Of a DNA stretch of 42,037 nt, positions 25,283 through 33,972 are shown piece by piece; positions within the stretch are counted from its first letter, which is position 1, and each line of letters starts with the position of its first letter. The stretch is from Halopenitus malekzadehii (lineage in GTDB: Archaea > Halobacteriota > Halobacteria > Halobacteriales > Haloferacaceae), in the NCBI RefSeq assembly GCF_900108505.1, contig NZ_FNWU01000013.1:1-42037 (forward strand). The letters are read 5' to 3'. The translations under genes were made by a program, and so were the position numbers. The notes beneath the pieces are model-generated. The model had not been told where the DNA came from. It was given only the letters and a program-made list of their open reading frames with translations, and made no database searches.

Positions 25283-26527
25283 GTGTTCCCCGCGGCCGAC
25301 GAGTACGACGTCGAGATCACCGTCGACCCCGAGGCGGTCGACCGTCTGCTCACGGTCACGCCCGCGGACGTCGATCCCGCTGCCGAACTCACGTTCTCCC
25401 GAAACGTCTTCCTCCCGTTGACGACCGCGTGTCGGTACACCTGTACGTACTGTACCTACTATGACGTTCCCGGCGAGGCGAGCCTGATAACCCCCGAGGA
25501 GGTGCGCGAGCAGTGCCGGATCGGCGCCGATGCCGGCTGTACTGAGGCCCTGTTCACGTTCGGCGACGCTCCGGACGAGCGATACACGGCCATCCACGAC
25601 CAGCTCGACGACTGGGGCCACGACTCGATCCTCGAATACCTCCGGGAGGCGTGTACGATCGCCCTGGATGAGGGACTGCTCCCTCACTCGAATCCCGGCG
25701 ACCTCACCGAAGCGGGCTTCGAGACCGTTCGGGACGTGAACGCCTCGATGGGCGTGATGCTCGAGACGACCGCCGACGTCGACGCCCACGCCGGCGGACG
25801 GCGAAAGACCCCCGGCCAGCGGCTCAACACGATCCGGGCGGCCGGTCGGTTGGGCGTCCCCTTCACCACCGGGATCCTCGTCGGGATCGGCGAGGACTGG
25901 CGGGACCGCGCCGAGAGCCTGCTGGCGATCCGTGAGCTCCACGAGCGGTACGGGCACGTCCAGGAGGTGATCGTCCAGAACGTCGTCCCGAACGAGCGGT
26001 CGGACTTCGAGCGCCCGAGCGTCGAGACGATGCGTCGGGTGGTCGCGATGGCCCGGGCGGCGCTCCCGGAGTCGGTCTCCGTGCAGGTACCGCCGAACCT
26101 GACGCCCGCCGCCGAACTCGTCGACTGCGGGATCGACGACCTCGGCGGCGTCTCGCCGGTCACGGACGATTACATCAACCCGGAATACGCCTGGCCGGGC
26201 CTCGAGGAACTGCGTGCGGTCGCCGACGCCGGCGGGATGACGCTTCACGAACGGCTGCCGACACACGACCGGTACCTTCCCGACGACGTTCGGCGTACCG
26301 GGGTCGATCCGGCGCCCGACCCGTCCGCCGCGGGAGCCCGCGATGTGACGGCGTCGAGCGGCGCAGCTGCCGGAACCGTGACCGGGATGGACGGCACGAC
26401 CGGGTCGGGGGACGGAACCGACGCCGAGTGGGTCCCGCCCCGGATCCGCGATCGGATCCGAGCCGCCGACGTTCACGGACGTCGATTCCGACGGGTTGCC
26501 GACCGCAACGCGCCACTCGAGGCGTGA
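25283..26527 (+). CDS. cofG: 7,8-didemethyl-8-hydroxy-5-deazariboflavin synthase, CofG subunit
   Basis: 414 residues from GTG 25283 (an in-frame TTG at 25256 is possible). The radical-SAM 4Fe-4S motif C-x3-C-x2-C is in CRYTCTYC (about 50-57). GLLPHSNPGDLT and TGILVGIGEDWRDR are CofG landmarks. With CofH it builds the Fo chromophore of F420. Near the C-terminus (about 355-385) is a Gly/Thr/Ala/Ser-rich insert (ASSGAAAGTVTGMDGT) that looks like a low-complexity addition. Confidence 0.9.
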   Translation: MFPAADEYDVEITVDPEAVDRLLTVTPADVDPAAELTFSRNVFLPLTTACRYTCTYCTYYDVPGEASLITPEEVREQCRIGADAGCTEALFTFGDAPDERYTAIHDQLDDWGHDSILEYLREACTIALDEGLLPHSNPGDLTEAGFETVRDVNASMGVMLETTADVDAHAGGRRKTPGQRLNTIRAAGRLGVPFTTGILVGIGEDWRDRAESLLAIRELHERYGHVQEVIVQNVVPNERSDFERPSVETMRRVVAMARAALPESVSVQVPPNLTPAAELVDCGIDDLGGVSPVTDDYINPEYAWPGLEELRAVADAGGMTLHERLPTHDRYLPDDVRRTGVDPAPDPSAAGARDVTASSGAAAGTVTGMDGTTGSGDGTDAEWVPPRIRDRIRAADVHGRRFRRVADRNAPLEA

Positions 26528-26634
26528 TCGGATGGCGCGAAAACCGAAGGTCCAGTCCTGCGGGACCGACGTCCGTCTCCGGTCGGAACCCGTCTGCCGT
26601 ACTTTCTTGACGCCGGCACCCGAACCGGGCCGTG

Positions 26635-27495
26635 ATGGCCGTCACGCTACAAGTCGATGCGGTGGTGGAGTCGATCGACCTCGCGAGGATCGGGGTCTCG
26701 ATCGCGTCGTTCGTCGTCGGGTTCCTGGTGGCCCTGATCGTTGGGCGATTCGTCATCGTCCCGGGCGTTCGGCGGGTGCTCGAGGCGCGGTCGTTCGACC
26801 GGGCGGTCGTGAGCCTCGCGACGAGCGTCGCGAAGGCCGTCGTCTGGATCGGCGGGCTGGCGATCGGGTTGACGGTCGCGGGCTACGGGGCGTTCCTCTC
26901 GGCGTTCGCCGTCTTCGGCAGCGCGATCGCGCTGGCGGTCGGCTTCGCCGCACAGGACCTCCTCGGCAACTTCGTCGCCGGGATCTTCATCCTGAAGGAC
27001 AAGCCCTTCGAGGTCGGCGACTGGATCGAGTGGGACGGTAACAGCGGGCGCGTTGAGGACATCGACCTCCGCGTCTCGCGAATCCGGACCTTCGACAACG
27101 AGCGTGTCACCGTCCCGAACGGCGATCTGGCCAACACGGCGGTGACGAATCCCGTCGCCTACGAGACGCTGCGCCAGCGGTTCGTCTTCGGCATCGGCTA
27201 CGACGACGACATCGACCACGCCACCGACATCATCCTCGAGGCGGCGCGAGCCCACGAGGAGATCCTCGACGACCCCGGCGTCTCCGTCCGGCTCGTCGAG
27301 CTGGGCGACTCCGCGGTCGGTCTCCAGTCGCGATGGTGGATCGAGGATCCGGACCGGGGCGACTTCGTGCGCGTCCGCTCGGAGTACGTCCAGGCCGTCA
27401 AGGAACGGTTCGACCAGGACGGGATCGATATGCCCTACGTCCACCGCGAGCTCACCGGCAGCGTCGAGGTGCTCGAGACCGTCGCCGAGAACTGA
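26635..27495 (+). CDS. mscS: small-conductance mechanosensitive channel (MscS)
   Basis: 286 residues from ATG 26635. Three membrane helices (about 18-40, 58-80, 86-110) include the pore-lining GFAAQDLLGNFVAGIFIL. They are followed by the beta domain VGDWIEWDG and the C-terminal cage with VPNGDLANTAVTN. It releases solutes under hypo-osmotic stress. It starts 107 bases after cofG. A GTG three bases upstream is a minor alternative. Confidence 0.92.
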   Translation: MAVTLQVDAVVESIDLARIGVSIASFVVGFLVALIVGRFVIVPGVRRVLEARSFDRAVVSLATSVAKAVVWIGGLAIGLTVAGYGAFLSAFAVFGSAIALAVGFAAQDLLGNFVAGIFILKDKPFEVGDWIEWDGNSGRVEDIDLRVSRIRTFDNERVTVPNGDLANTAVTNPVAYETLRQRFVFGIGYDDDIDHATDIILEAARAHEEILDDPGVSVRLVELGDSAVGLQSRWWIEDPDRGDFVRVRSEYVQAVKERFDQDGIDMPYVHRELTGSVEVLETVAEN

Positions 27496-27545
27496 GGCTC
27501 GCGGATCGTTTCGATCGTCGGCGGGCAGTCGGTTGTTCAGCCGGC

Positions 27546-27908
27546 TCACTCGCTCGACCGTCCACGGAGCACCGCGACCACTACCCCGACCAGCAGCGCG
27601 ACCGCGATCGCCGTCGTCGTTGAGAGGACGCCGCGGGTCGCCGCGATCGCGTATCTGACCCCGGCAAGCGCGAGGAACGTGGGGCCGACCGCCGCGGTTC
27701 CCTCGAGGGCCGCCCTGACTGACTGCGAACGGGTTCCGTAGATCCGGGCCGTCGCCGTCGCGACGATCGCGCCCGCGAGGATGCCGGTCGGGAGTCCGAT
27801 CAGCACCGAGAAGGCGATCCGTGCCTCGAGCAATCCCGTCACGGCACCCGCGACGACGAGGACCGTCGTCGTTGCGACGCCGACGGAAACCGGAATCCGG
27901 GGCTTCAT
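27546..27908 (-). CDS. small membrane protein, unknown function
   Basis: A 120-residue protein with four hydrophobic helices (about 7-27, 30-52, 66-88, 93-113) and Arg residues at the ends. No family recognised. Convergent with mscS, and 83 bases downstream of the AOR gene on the same strand. Confidence 0.65.
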   Translation of the reverse strand: MKPRIPVSVGVATTTVLVVAGAVTGLLEARIAFSVLIGLPTGILAGAIVATATARIYGTRSQSVRAALEGTAAVGPTFLALAGVRYAIAATRGVLSTTTAIAVALLVGVVVAVLRGRSSE

Positions 27909-27991
27909 ACGGGTTCTTCGGGCGATGTCGGCAAAAAATGTGTGGCCGTATCCGATTCCCGGACGATCCGGCGCGGCGGCCGCCGGATGAC

Positions 27992-29923
27992 TCAGTCGTC
28001 GGCGGGCGCGGTGCCCTCGCCGCTCGTGACGCCGGTTCCGGGGCCGACCTCGATGTCGAGATCCTCGAGTTTCTCCTCGGGGACGACGCCGTCGACCCAG
28101 CCGCGGACCTCGTAGTACTCCGCCTTCATCTCGTCGAGCTCACACAGCTCGCCCTCGCTTGCGCCCTGCCCGGGGATCGCGTCCGGGTGGCCGTCGAGGA
28201 AGCGGTTGGGGAGCGTGTCGTCGTCGCCGTCGAAGCCGGCGAGGTTGTTGTAGTAGCGCTCGAGGTTGTAGACCCGCTCGCCGGCGGCGAACAGGTCGTC
28301 CTCGCTGACGTCGCGGCCCGTGATGCCGTTGTACTGGAGCACGTACTCCTCGATCCCCTCGGCGAAGGCGTTGAACTTGCAGATGTCGAAGGAGTCGGAG
28401 ATCGCGTGCAGGTCCTGGAAGGTGGCGGTGAGTTCGCCCTTGCCCTCCCACTCGTAGGGATCGACCTTCTCCGGGACGCCGAGGATCTCGGCGGCCGGCG
28501 TGTAACCGCGGAGGTGGCACGCACCGCGGTTGGAGGTCGCGTACGCGATGCCCATCCCCTTCATACAGCGCGGGTCGTAGGCCGGGATCGTCTGGCCCTT
28601 GACCGAGAGCTTGTTGTCGTGGGCGCCGACCTCGTCGGCGATACGCTCTGCACCCTCCGCGAGGAGGTCGCCGAGGTCGCTGTCGCGGTGGGCGACGTCG
28701 GTGATGAGGTCGACCATCGCCTCGGAGTCACCCCACTCGAGGTCGCCGTACTCCTCGAGTTTGCCCTGCTCGGACATCTCCATGGCCATCGCCATCATGT
28801 TGCCGACCTCGATGGTGTCGATGCCGACGTCGTTACACCGGTCGATCATCAGGGCGATGTCGTCGCGCTCGGAGTGGCCCGAGTTCGGGCCGAGCGCGAA
28901 CGCCGACTCGTACTCGTAGGACTCCATCCGGACGTTCATGTCCTCGCCTTTGTGCATCGTCTGCACCTCGACCTCCTTCTTGCAGGCGACCGGACAGGAG
29001 TGACAGGTCGGTTCGTCGACGAGGATGTTCTCCCGGACGTTCTCCCCGGAGACGCGCTCGGCGTCGATGTCGACGCCCTCGGCGTCCTCGTAGCTGCGCG
29101 TCGAGGTGTATTTCCCGTTCTTCGTCGGGAGCCCGTCCATCTCCTCGGTGATGTTCATCAGGACGTTCGTCCCGTACATCGAGAGGCCGCCCTCGTTGGG
29201 TGCGGTGACGTCGGACTCCTGGATGACCTGCATCGACTGCTGGTGGCCCTCCTTGAAGGTATCTGGGTCGGCCGGGGCCGGCATGTTCGTCCCGGATTTG
29301 ATCACAACGGCCTTGACGTTCTTCGAGCCCATCACGCAGCCGGTGCCGCCGCGCCCGGAGGCGCGGTCGTCCTCGTTGACGACGCAGGCGTACCGGACGC
29401 CGTTCTCGCCACCAGGACCGATCGCCATCACGGAGACGTTTCGACCGACGGTTCCCTCGACCTCCTCGCCGATCGTGTCGATCGTCTCGTGGACGCCCTT
29501 CCCCCACAGATGGTCGGCGTCACGGACCTCGACGTCGCCGTCCTCCACGTAGAGGTAGACGGGCTCGTCGCTGGCTCCGTCGAGCAGCAGGCCGTCCATT
29601 CCGGCCCACTTCAGCCGCGCGCCCGACCAGCCGCCGTGATGGGAGTCGGTAACGGTCCCCGTCAACGGGGACTTCGTCACGAGCGCGATCCGGCCGCTCA
29701 TCACGGCCTGGGTGCCGGTGAGCGGCCCGGTCATGAACGCCAGCCGGTTTTCCGGGGAGTCCGGGTCGACGTCGGCGCCCTTCTCGAAGACGTATTTTAC
29801 CCCCAGGCCGCGCGCGCCGATGTACTTCTTCGCGTCCTCGTCGTCGATCCCCTCATAGGAGACGGACCCCTCCGAGAGGTCGATCTGTGCCACGCGGTCA
29901 CGGTAGCCGCCGAATTCAGTCAT
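27992..29923 (-). CDS. aor: aldehyde:ferredoxin oxidoreductase (tungsten enzyme)
   Basis: 643 residues of the AOR family. The N-terminus GGYRDRVAQIDLSEGSV, the pterin-binding GTVTDSHHGGWSGARLK and RGGTGCVMGSKNVKAV are diagnostic. The 4Fe-4S ligands are in CHSCPVAC (about 307-314), with the last Cys in DICKFN (about 513). The acidic C-terminal 100 residues are a halophile trait. It oxidises aldehydes to carboxylates with ferredoxin as acceptor; the substrate cannot be read. No MoaD-like gene or other AOR partner is visible nearby. Its promoter region carries two palindromes. Confidence 0.94.
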   Translation of the reverse strand: MTEFGGYRDRVAQIDLSEGSVSYEGIDDEDAKKYIGARGLGVKYVFEKGADVDPDSPENRLAFMTGPLTGTQAVMSGRIALVTKSPLTGTVTDSHHGGWSGARLKWAGMDGLLLDGASDEPVYLYVEDGDVEVRDADHLWGKGVHETIDTIGEEVEGTVGRNVSVMAIGPGGENGVRYACVVNEDDRASGRGGTGCVMGSKNVKAVVIKSGTNMPAPADPDTFKEGHQQSMQVIQESDVTAPNEGGLSMYGTNVLMNITEEMDGLPTKNGKYTSTRSYEDAEGVDIDAERVSGENVRENILVDEPTCHSCPVACKKEVEVQTMHKGEDMNVRMESYEYESAFALGPNSGHSERDDIALMIDRCNDVGIDTIEVGNMMAMAMEMSEQGKLEEYGDLEWGDSEAMVDLITDVAHRDSDLGDLLAEGAERIADEVGAHDNKLSVKGQTIPAYDPRCMKGMGIAYATSNRGACHLRGYTPAAEILGVPEKVDPYEWEGKGELTATFQDLHAISDSFDICKFNAFAEGIEEYVLQYNGITGRDVSEDDLFAAGERVYNLERYYNNLAGFDGDDDTLPNRFLDGHPDAIPGQGASEGELCELDEMKAEYYEVRGWVDGVVPEEKLEDLDIEVGPGTGVTSGEGTAPADD

Positions 29924-29949
29924 GTAAGTCTCGTTCGTTATATACGGTC

Positions 29950-29997
29950 GCTAACCTGTTAGCTGTTCACATAGTGTTGTAACCAATATACATTACA
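29950..29997 (-). promoter_or_regulatory. AOR promoter with two inverted repeats
   Basis: A perfect palindrome GCTAAC-CT-GTTAGC (29950-29963) and TGTAA-N10-TTACA (29978-29997) lie upstream of the AOR gene. The second encloses a TATA-like CCAATATACA. With transcription starting about 25 bases downstream of this box the first palindrome would sit on the start site, as repressor operators do. The remaining part of the 440-base gap 29924-30363 shows no gene. Confidence 0.5.
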
Positions 29998-30332
29998 TCG
30001 GTGACGGGACCGCTCCGCGATCGAAGACTCGGGAGGTCGCGATTTCGGTCGCGTCGATCGTGAACGTGGACGCGGCGGGTCGGGTCCCCCGGTATGGGGG
30101 ATCGTCGCAGGAAGCGACCCGGACCGATCGGTGGAACGGGATCGATGCGGACGGTCGATCCTCCGTCGTGGTGTGAGCTCGAGACGGACTCGGAACCCGA
30201 CCATCCGGCCGAAATCACCTCTGCTTCGACGTAAACGGCTTCGTACGCGCCGGGAACGCGAATCGTGGGTCCACGTCCATCCCCTCGCAGTCTTTCGAGA
30301 TCCGCCCATCAGTGCAGGCGACTCGAGACAGC

Positions 30333-30341
30333 ATTTATGTA
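30333..30341 (+). promoter_or_regulatory. TATA-like box of the DICT gene
   Basis: ATTTATGT is centred 26 bases before ATG 30364, implying a leaderless mRNA. Confidence 0.45.
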
Positions 30342-30363
30342 CGCGGCACCCGGTGATACGGTG

Positions 30364-31176
30364 ATGACCGGCTCGATGCGTGCGTTCATCGATCGGCTCG
30401 ATCCGCCCGAACGCTCGCTCGTGATCGTGAACCGGTCGGCACCCGACGCTGCACGGCGGCTTCTCGATGACCTCTTCGACACTCAGCCCGTCGCGATCGA
30501 CGAGCTCGATCGGCTCGGCGAGGAGACCGAGTCGGACGTCGTGGCGCTCGTCGAGGACGGGGAGATCATCGAGCGCTCGACCGTGGATGAGCTGCTCTCG
30601 ACGATCCTCCTCGTCAACTCGGACCTGTATAAAACCGGTAGTCGTGGACTCGAGGACGTCGAACTCCCGGCAGTACTGGCCGGACTGACCGACGTGCCGT
30701 TTCGGCTCCGTGGCTATCCGGAATCGAACAAGGAGAAGCTGCTATTGATAACGGTCTCCCGGGTCATCGAACGGCGCGCGGCCGAGGCCGGCTCGGGTAC
30801 CCTCCGGTCGTCGTTTCAGTACCTCTCGCGGCTCGACGACGAGGCCGGGACGCGGACGGTCTACGAGACGGTCGGGCGAACCGGTACCGACGTGCACGTC
30901 TACGGCGTCGACGACTGGGACCCCCCCACACAACTGCCCGTCACCGTTCACGGCGGAACCTCCGAGGAATATCGGCGGTCCTGGTTCGTCGTCTTCCGCC
31001 CGGACGACGCCGACGCCGCCGAACGCCCGGAGACGATGGACGAGGCCGGTACGACTGACTCCGGCCACGCGGCGCTCGTCGCGCTCGAGGACGAACGGAA
31101 CGTGTGGGACGGGTTCTGGACCTATCGGCCGACCGTGGTCGCGGAGATCGACGACTACCTCCAGCGCGCGCTGTGA
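30364..31176 (+). CDS. DICT sensory domain protein
   Basis: 270 residues resembling the DICT domain of haloarchaeal sensor proteins: MRAFIDRLDPPERSLVIVNR at the start, VALVEDGEIIERSTVDELL and ending SDLYKTGSR. An alpha/beta C-terminal half follows (VTVHGGTSEEYRRSWFVVF). DICT domains are linked to histidine-kinase-like or light/nucleotide sensing, but no kinase or output domain is attached here. Convergent with the DUF5802 gene. Confidence 0.75.
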   Translation: MTGSMRAFIDRLDPPERSLVIVNRSAPDAARRLLDDLFDTQPVAIDELDRLGEETESDVVALVEDGEIIERSTVDELLSTILLVNSDLYKTGSRGLEDVELPAVLAGLTDVPFRLRGYPESNKEKLLLITVSRVIERRAAEAGSGTLRSSFQYLSRLDDEAGTRTVYETVGRTGTDVHVYGVDDWDPPTQLPVTVHGGTSEEYRRSWFVVFRPDDADAAERPETMDEAGTTDSGHAALVALEDERNVWDGFWTYRPTVVAEIDDYLQRAL

Positions 31177-31177
31177 C

Positions 31178-31522
31178 TCACACCCCGGCGTCCGGCTGCC
31201 ACCCCTCCAACTGGAGCAGGTCGGCGGCCCGGTCGGCGTCGGCAAGCAGCACGTTCCGTTCGGAGGGCAGCGTTTCGTCCGCGATCTCGTCGGGAACGAC
31301 GAGGGTGCCGCTGGGGACCGACTCATCGCCGTCGACCGGGATGTGACCGGTGTCGAGTTTCATCACGAGCGGGGCATCGAGACGTTCAACCCCCTCACCG
31401 ATCGCATACAGCTGTTCGTTGACGCGCTCGTGGTCGGCGCGCTGGATGAGCGCGCGGTCGCCGTCGTGGGGCTCGACGTACAGCGTTCCGAGGTAGTAGC
31501 CGCTTGAGAAGCGTTCGAACAT
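31178..31522 (-). CDS. DUF5802 family protein
   Basis: 114 residues opening with MFERFSSGYYLGTLYVEP, the signature of this haloarchaeal family; no catalytic motifs seen. A TATA-like GCTTATTAG is centred 33 bases upstream, and an inverted repeat (31527-31545) sits between it and the start. Confidence 0.85.
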   Translation of the reverse strand: MFERFSSGYYLGTLYVEPHDGDRALIQRADHERVNEQLYAIGEGVERLDAPLVMKLDTGHIPVDGDESVPSGTLVVPDEIADETLPSERNVLLADADRAADLLQLEGWQPDAGV

Positions 31523-31526
31523 CTGT

Positions 31527-31545
31527 GCGTGTTATTCTCACACGC
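31527..31545. promoter_or_regulatory. inverted repeat GCGTGT-N7-ACACGC
   Basis: Perfect 6-bp arms lie between the TATA-like box and the start codon of the DUF5802 gene, overlapping the expected transcript start; a candidate repressor site. Confidence 0.4.
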
Positions 31546-31651
31546 GATAGCTAATAAGCTTTGTCGGAAACGTTTTTGCGGACCGCAATACGGCGGCCCG
31601 GATCGGTGGGATACGTTCGCCGGCCGTTCCCAGACGGTGGATCCGGGGTGA

Positions 31652-31660
31652 CATTTTAAG
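31652..31660 (+). promoter_or_regulatory. TATA-like box of the universal stress gene
   Basis: CATTTTAAG is centred 29 bases before ATG 31686, so the leader is only a few bases. Confidence 0.45.
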
Positions 31661-31685
31661 CGGTCTCCGGCCGAACGGCAAACTG

Positions 31686-32135
31686 ATGTACGATCGGATC
31701 CTGCTGCCGACTGACGGAAGCGAGGGCGTCGACCGCGCGACCACCCACGCGATCGACGCGGCCAACCGGTACGACGCCGAGCTACACGTCCTCTTCGTCG
31801 TCGACGAAAGCGTCATCAACGCCTACCCGGGAGACGAGTTCGTCCACGAGTTCGAGGGCATCGAGCAGACGCTTGAGGACGTCGGCGAGGAAGCCGTCGA
31901 TCGGGTGCGCGAGGCCGCCGCGGACGCGGGCCTCCAGAACGTCGTCACGTCCGTGACCCACGGCGAGCCCCACGAGGAGATCCTCCGGTACATCGACGAG
32001 GAGGACATCGATCTCACCGTGATGGGAACGACGGACCGGCCCGGCGAGTACCGACGGCTGCTCGGGTCGGTGACCGAACGCGTTGCCCGGCGCTCGAGCA
32101 CGCCCGTCAGTATCGTCAAAACGACCGTCGAGTAG
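31686..32135 (+). CDS. universal stress protein (UspA family)
   Basis: 149 residues. A Rossmann-like fold opens MYDRILLPTDGSEGVDRAT and ends with the ATP-binding loop G-T-x8-LLGSVTE, matching G-2x-G-9x-G-(S/T). It probably binds ATP or AMP and supports stress survival. It stands alone; the mobile-element block begins about 30 bases after its stop. Confidence 0.93.
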   Translation: MYDRILLPTDGSEGVDRATTHAIDAANRYDAELHVLFVVDESVINAYPGDEFVHEFEGIEQTLEDVGEEAVDRVREAAADAGLQNVVTSVTHGEPHEEILRYIDEEDIDLTVMGTTDRPGEYRRLLGSVTERVARRSSTPVSIVKTTVE

Positions 32136-32163
32136 GGTTCGGGCGGGTCTGTCCGTCGTTACG

Positions 32164-32212
<49 letters not shown>

Positions 32213-32213
32213 A

Positions 32214-33355
32214 ATGATTAAGATAACATTTGAAAGTCAAGGAACTGTTCGCACCACTTCTTTGCGAAGCTGACGCGTTTCGTTATTTTCTCGAAAGTTT
32301 CCTGAACGAGGTCTTTGAATTCCGCTTCGCTCTCAACGACGATTGGTGCCATCGTCCATTTGAGATACTTCCAAACTTGCTCGATTGGGTCCAGGTGCGG
32401 TGAGCTTGATGGAATGAAAATCAGGTCAATCCCGAGTTGATGCGCACGCTTGCGCGTGTATTCACATCTATGTGAACCGTGCTTGTCCAAGACGAGCAGA
32501 ATCCGCTTGCCGGGATTCTGCTCGCGGATCTTCTCTAATACCCCGCAAATCTGCTCTTTCTCTTCGTTTTCAGTGAACGTTACCAGACTCTCACCGTTGA
32601 GGGCGTAGAATCCGACCGCAGAATCGTGTGTCTTGACTAACTCCCGTTCGATGTGGGGGTCGTCAACGTACCAAACACGTCGCGAATTATCGTACGGCTG
32701 TGGCTTCGATGCATCAAAAAACCCGAGGACGGTACCGCCATCAGTGCAAATATTATCCTCAACAATCCACCCTTCTTCCTCTTCTCCCTCACGTTTGTTG
32801 TGTGGCTGGTCGTCCTCGTCGAGCGCGTCGTCGACGCGCTCTTCGAGGATTTCATCAGGATTCTCTGGCCGATGTGGACGCTTTGGTCGTGGTTTCGCGT
32901 ACGAGAGACCGAGTTCCCGAAGGAAGGTACCGAGGTAGTTTGGGCTGTAGGAAACGCCAAATTCCTCCTGAAGAAGATGCTGAATCTCCTGTGATTTCCA
33001 CGGTTGGCCGTCACGAAGCATTTCCACCAGCTCGTCTTGCTCATCCTCGTCGAGTTTCGGGGGCCGGCCGCCCCCGAAACTCGGCATCAGCCCTTCTAAG
33101 CCGTCCTCGTTCCAAGCATCCGCCCAGCGACCACCGGTGGCGGCCGACCGACCTTCGCGGTCGGCGGCCTCCGGAATTGAGTCGCCCTTGTAGAGATTCT
33201 TCAAAAACCCAAGACGGCGGACGTGGTGATCGTCTTCAGCCTCACGTAGCAGTTCATCGATTTCTTCCTCAGTCAAGTGATGCTCAATCTCCTTTCGACG
33301 TGAGCGCTCCATTACTCATCTATCAAGCTTAACTAACAAAAGTTTTCGTACTCAT
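32214..33355. mobile_element. complete IS630-family insertion sequence, 1142 bp
   Basis: Imperfect terminal inverted repeats of about 23 bp (17 matches): ATGATTAAGATAAC at 32214 against ATGAGTACGAAAAC on the minus strand from 33355. Both ends are flanked by the TA target duplication (32212-32213 and 33356-33357) expected of IS630/Tc1. Removing the element rebuilds ACGCTTAAGCGT, a 12-bp palindrome with the target TA at its exact centre. The transposase stop lies inside the left inverted repeat. Confidence 0.9.
32218..33312 (-). CDS. IS630-family transposase, full length
   Basis: 364 residues. An N-terminal helix-turn-helix region (LTEEEIDELLREAEDDHH, GDSIPEAADREGRSAATGG, SQEIQHLLQEEFGVSYS) precedes the DDE domain. 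The catalytic region includes FFDASKP, LVLDKHGSHRCEY and SSSPHLDPIEQVWKYLKW. No frameshift is visible, so the element may still be active. A stretch of Glu/Asp between the domains (residues about 165-185) is unusual for the family but fits a halophile. Confidence 0.95.
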   Translation of the reverse strand: MERSRRKEIEHHLTEEEIDELLREAEDDHHVRRLGFLKNLYKGDSIPEAADREGRSAATGGRWADAWNEDGLEGLMPSFGGGRPPKLDEDEQDELVEMLRDGQPWKSQEIQHLLQEEFGVSYSPNYLGTFLRELGLSYAKPRPKRPHRPENPDEILEERVDDALDEDDQPHNKREGEEEEGWIVEDNICTDGGTVLGFFDASKPQPYDNSRRVWYVDDPHIERELVKTHDSAVGFYALNGESLVTFTENEEKEQICGVLEKIREQNPGKRILLVLDKHGSHRCEYTRKRAHQLGIDLIFIPSSSPHLDPIEQVWKYLKWTMAPIVVESEAEFKDLVQETFEKITKRVSFAKKWCEQFLDFQMLS

Positions 33356-33377
33356 TAAGCGTCTCGTCAACGCTGTA

Positions 33378-33550
33378 TCCCCTTCCTACTGCGCTACTCA
33401 GAACGCGGAGCGTTCTGATGTGCGAACGAGAGCTTCGCTCTCGTTAACGCTACTCAGTCGCTTCGCTCTCTGCGTTGTCGTCCGAAAATCTTCGATTTTC
33501 GTGATCACGAGAGAGCGAAGCTCTCTCGAACGACTCCTTGAGGAAGGGGA
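33378..33550. repeat. hairpin cluster bounded by a 10-bp inverted repeat
   Basis: TCCCCTTCCT (33378-33387) and AGGAAGGGGA (33541-33550) enclose four perfect hairpins with three-base loops. These are TCAGAACGC-GGA (33398-33418), AACGAGAGC-TTC (33425-33445), CGAAAATC-TTC (33483-33501) and CGAGAGAGC-GAA (33508-33528). There is no open frame. Together with 32165-32212 it would form one non-coding element of about 240 bp once the IS630 is removed. Confidence 0.75.
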
Positions 33551-33562
33551 CTTAGCGCCTAA

Positions 33563-33928
33563 TTCCAGTTAAACCTGGTCGTCGACCGTCTGAACAGTCG
33601 ACGGGATGCGTACGCCTTTCGAATGGTCGATGTCCGTGGAGAGTGGGACAACAGTATCCAGAAGTTCTGTCTGATCGCGGACATCGTGACATCCCTCGTC
33701 GGCGTTGCCGAACGGGAGCCGAGCGACTTCCTCGTCGAACAGGGGTTGCTCGTCGGGACGACCGAGTATTTCTCCAAGACCCACGTTCTCAAACGAGTGT
33801 ACGACGACGAGGGGCATCCGTTCGGCTGGATGCAAGACGGCGTCTTCGAGCTGTTCGACCGGGACGGACGGTTGTATCGCTGGCAGTCCGAAGAAACCCT
33901 CATTGCGGTGACTGAATCCCTTCCGTGA
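33563..33928 (+). pseudogene. probable 5'-truncated gene of unknown function
   Basis: The frame is open from 33563 (just after TAA 33560-33562) to TGA 33926-33928, and an ATG at 33623 would give 101 residues. The sequence before this ATG (LVVDRLNSRRDAYAFR) reads like continuous protein, so the gene probably lost its start to the hairpin element. The product has WDNSIQKFCLIADIVTSLV and a strand/turn domain GWMQDGVFELFDRDGRLY. No family recognised. If translation starts at 33623 the protein could still be expressed. Confidence 0.5.
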
Positions 33929-33972
33929 CGGCCAGCGTAGGCCCTTCCAGTGGGACCTTGTCTCCAGGGGTT

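Noticed and set aside
27821-29962. 713-residue frame opposite the aldehyde oxidoreductase
   Set aside because: Val/Leu/Asp shadow of the AOR gene with no recognisable domain.
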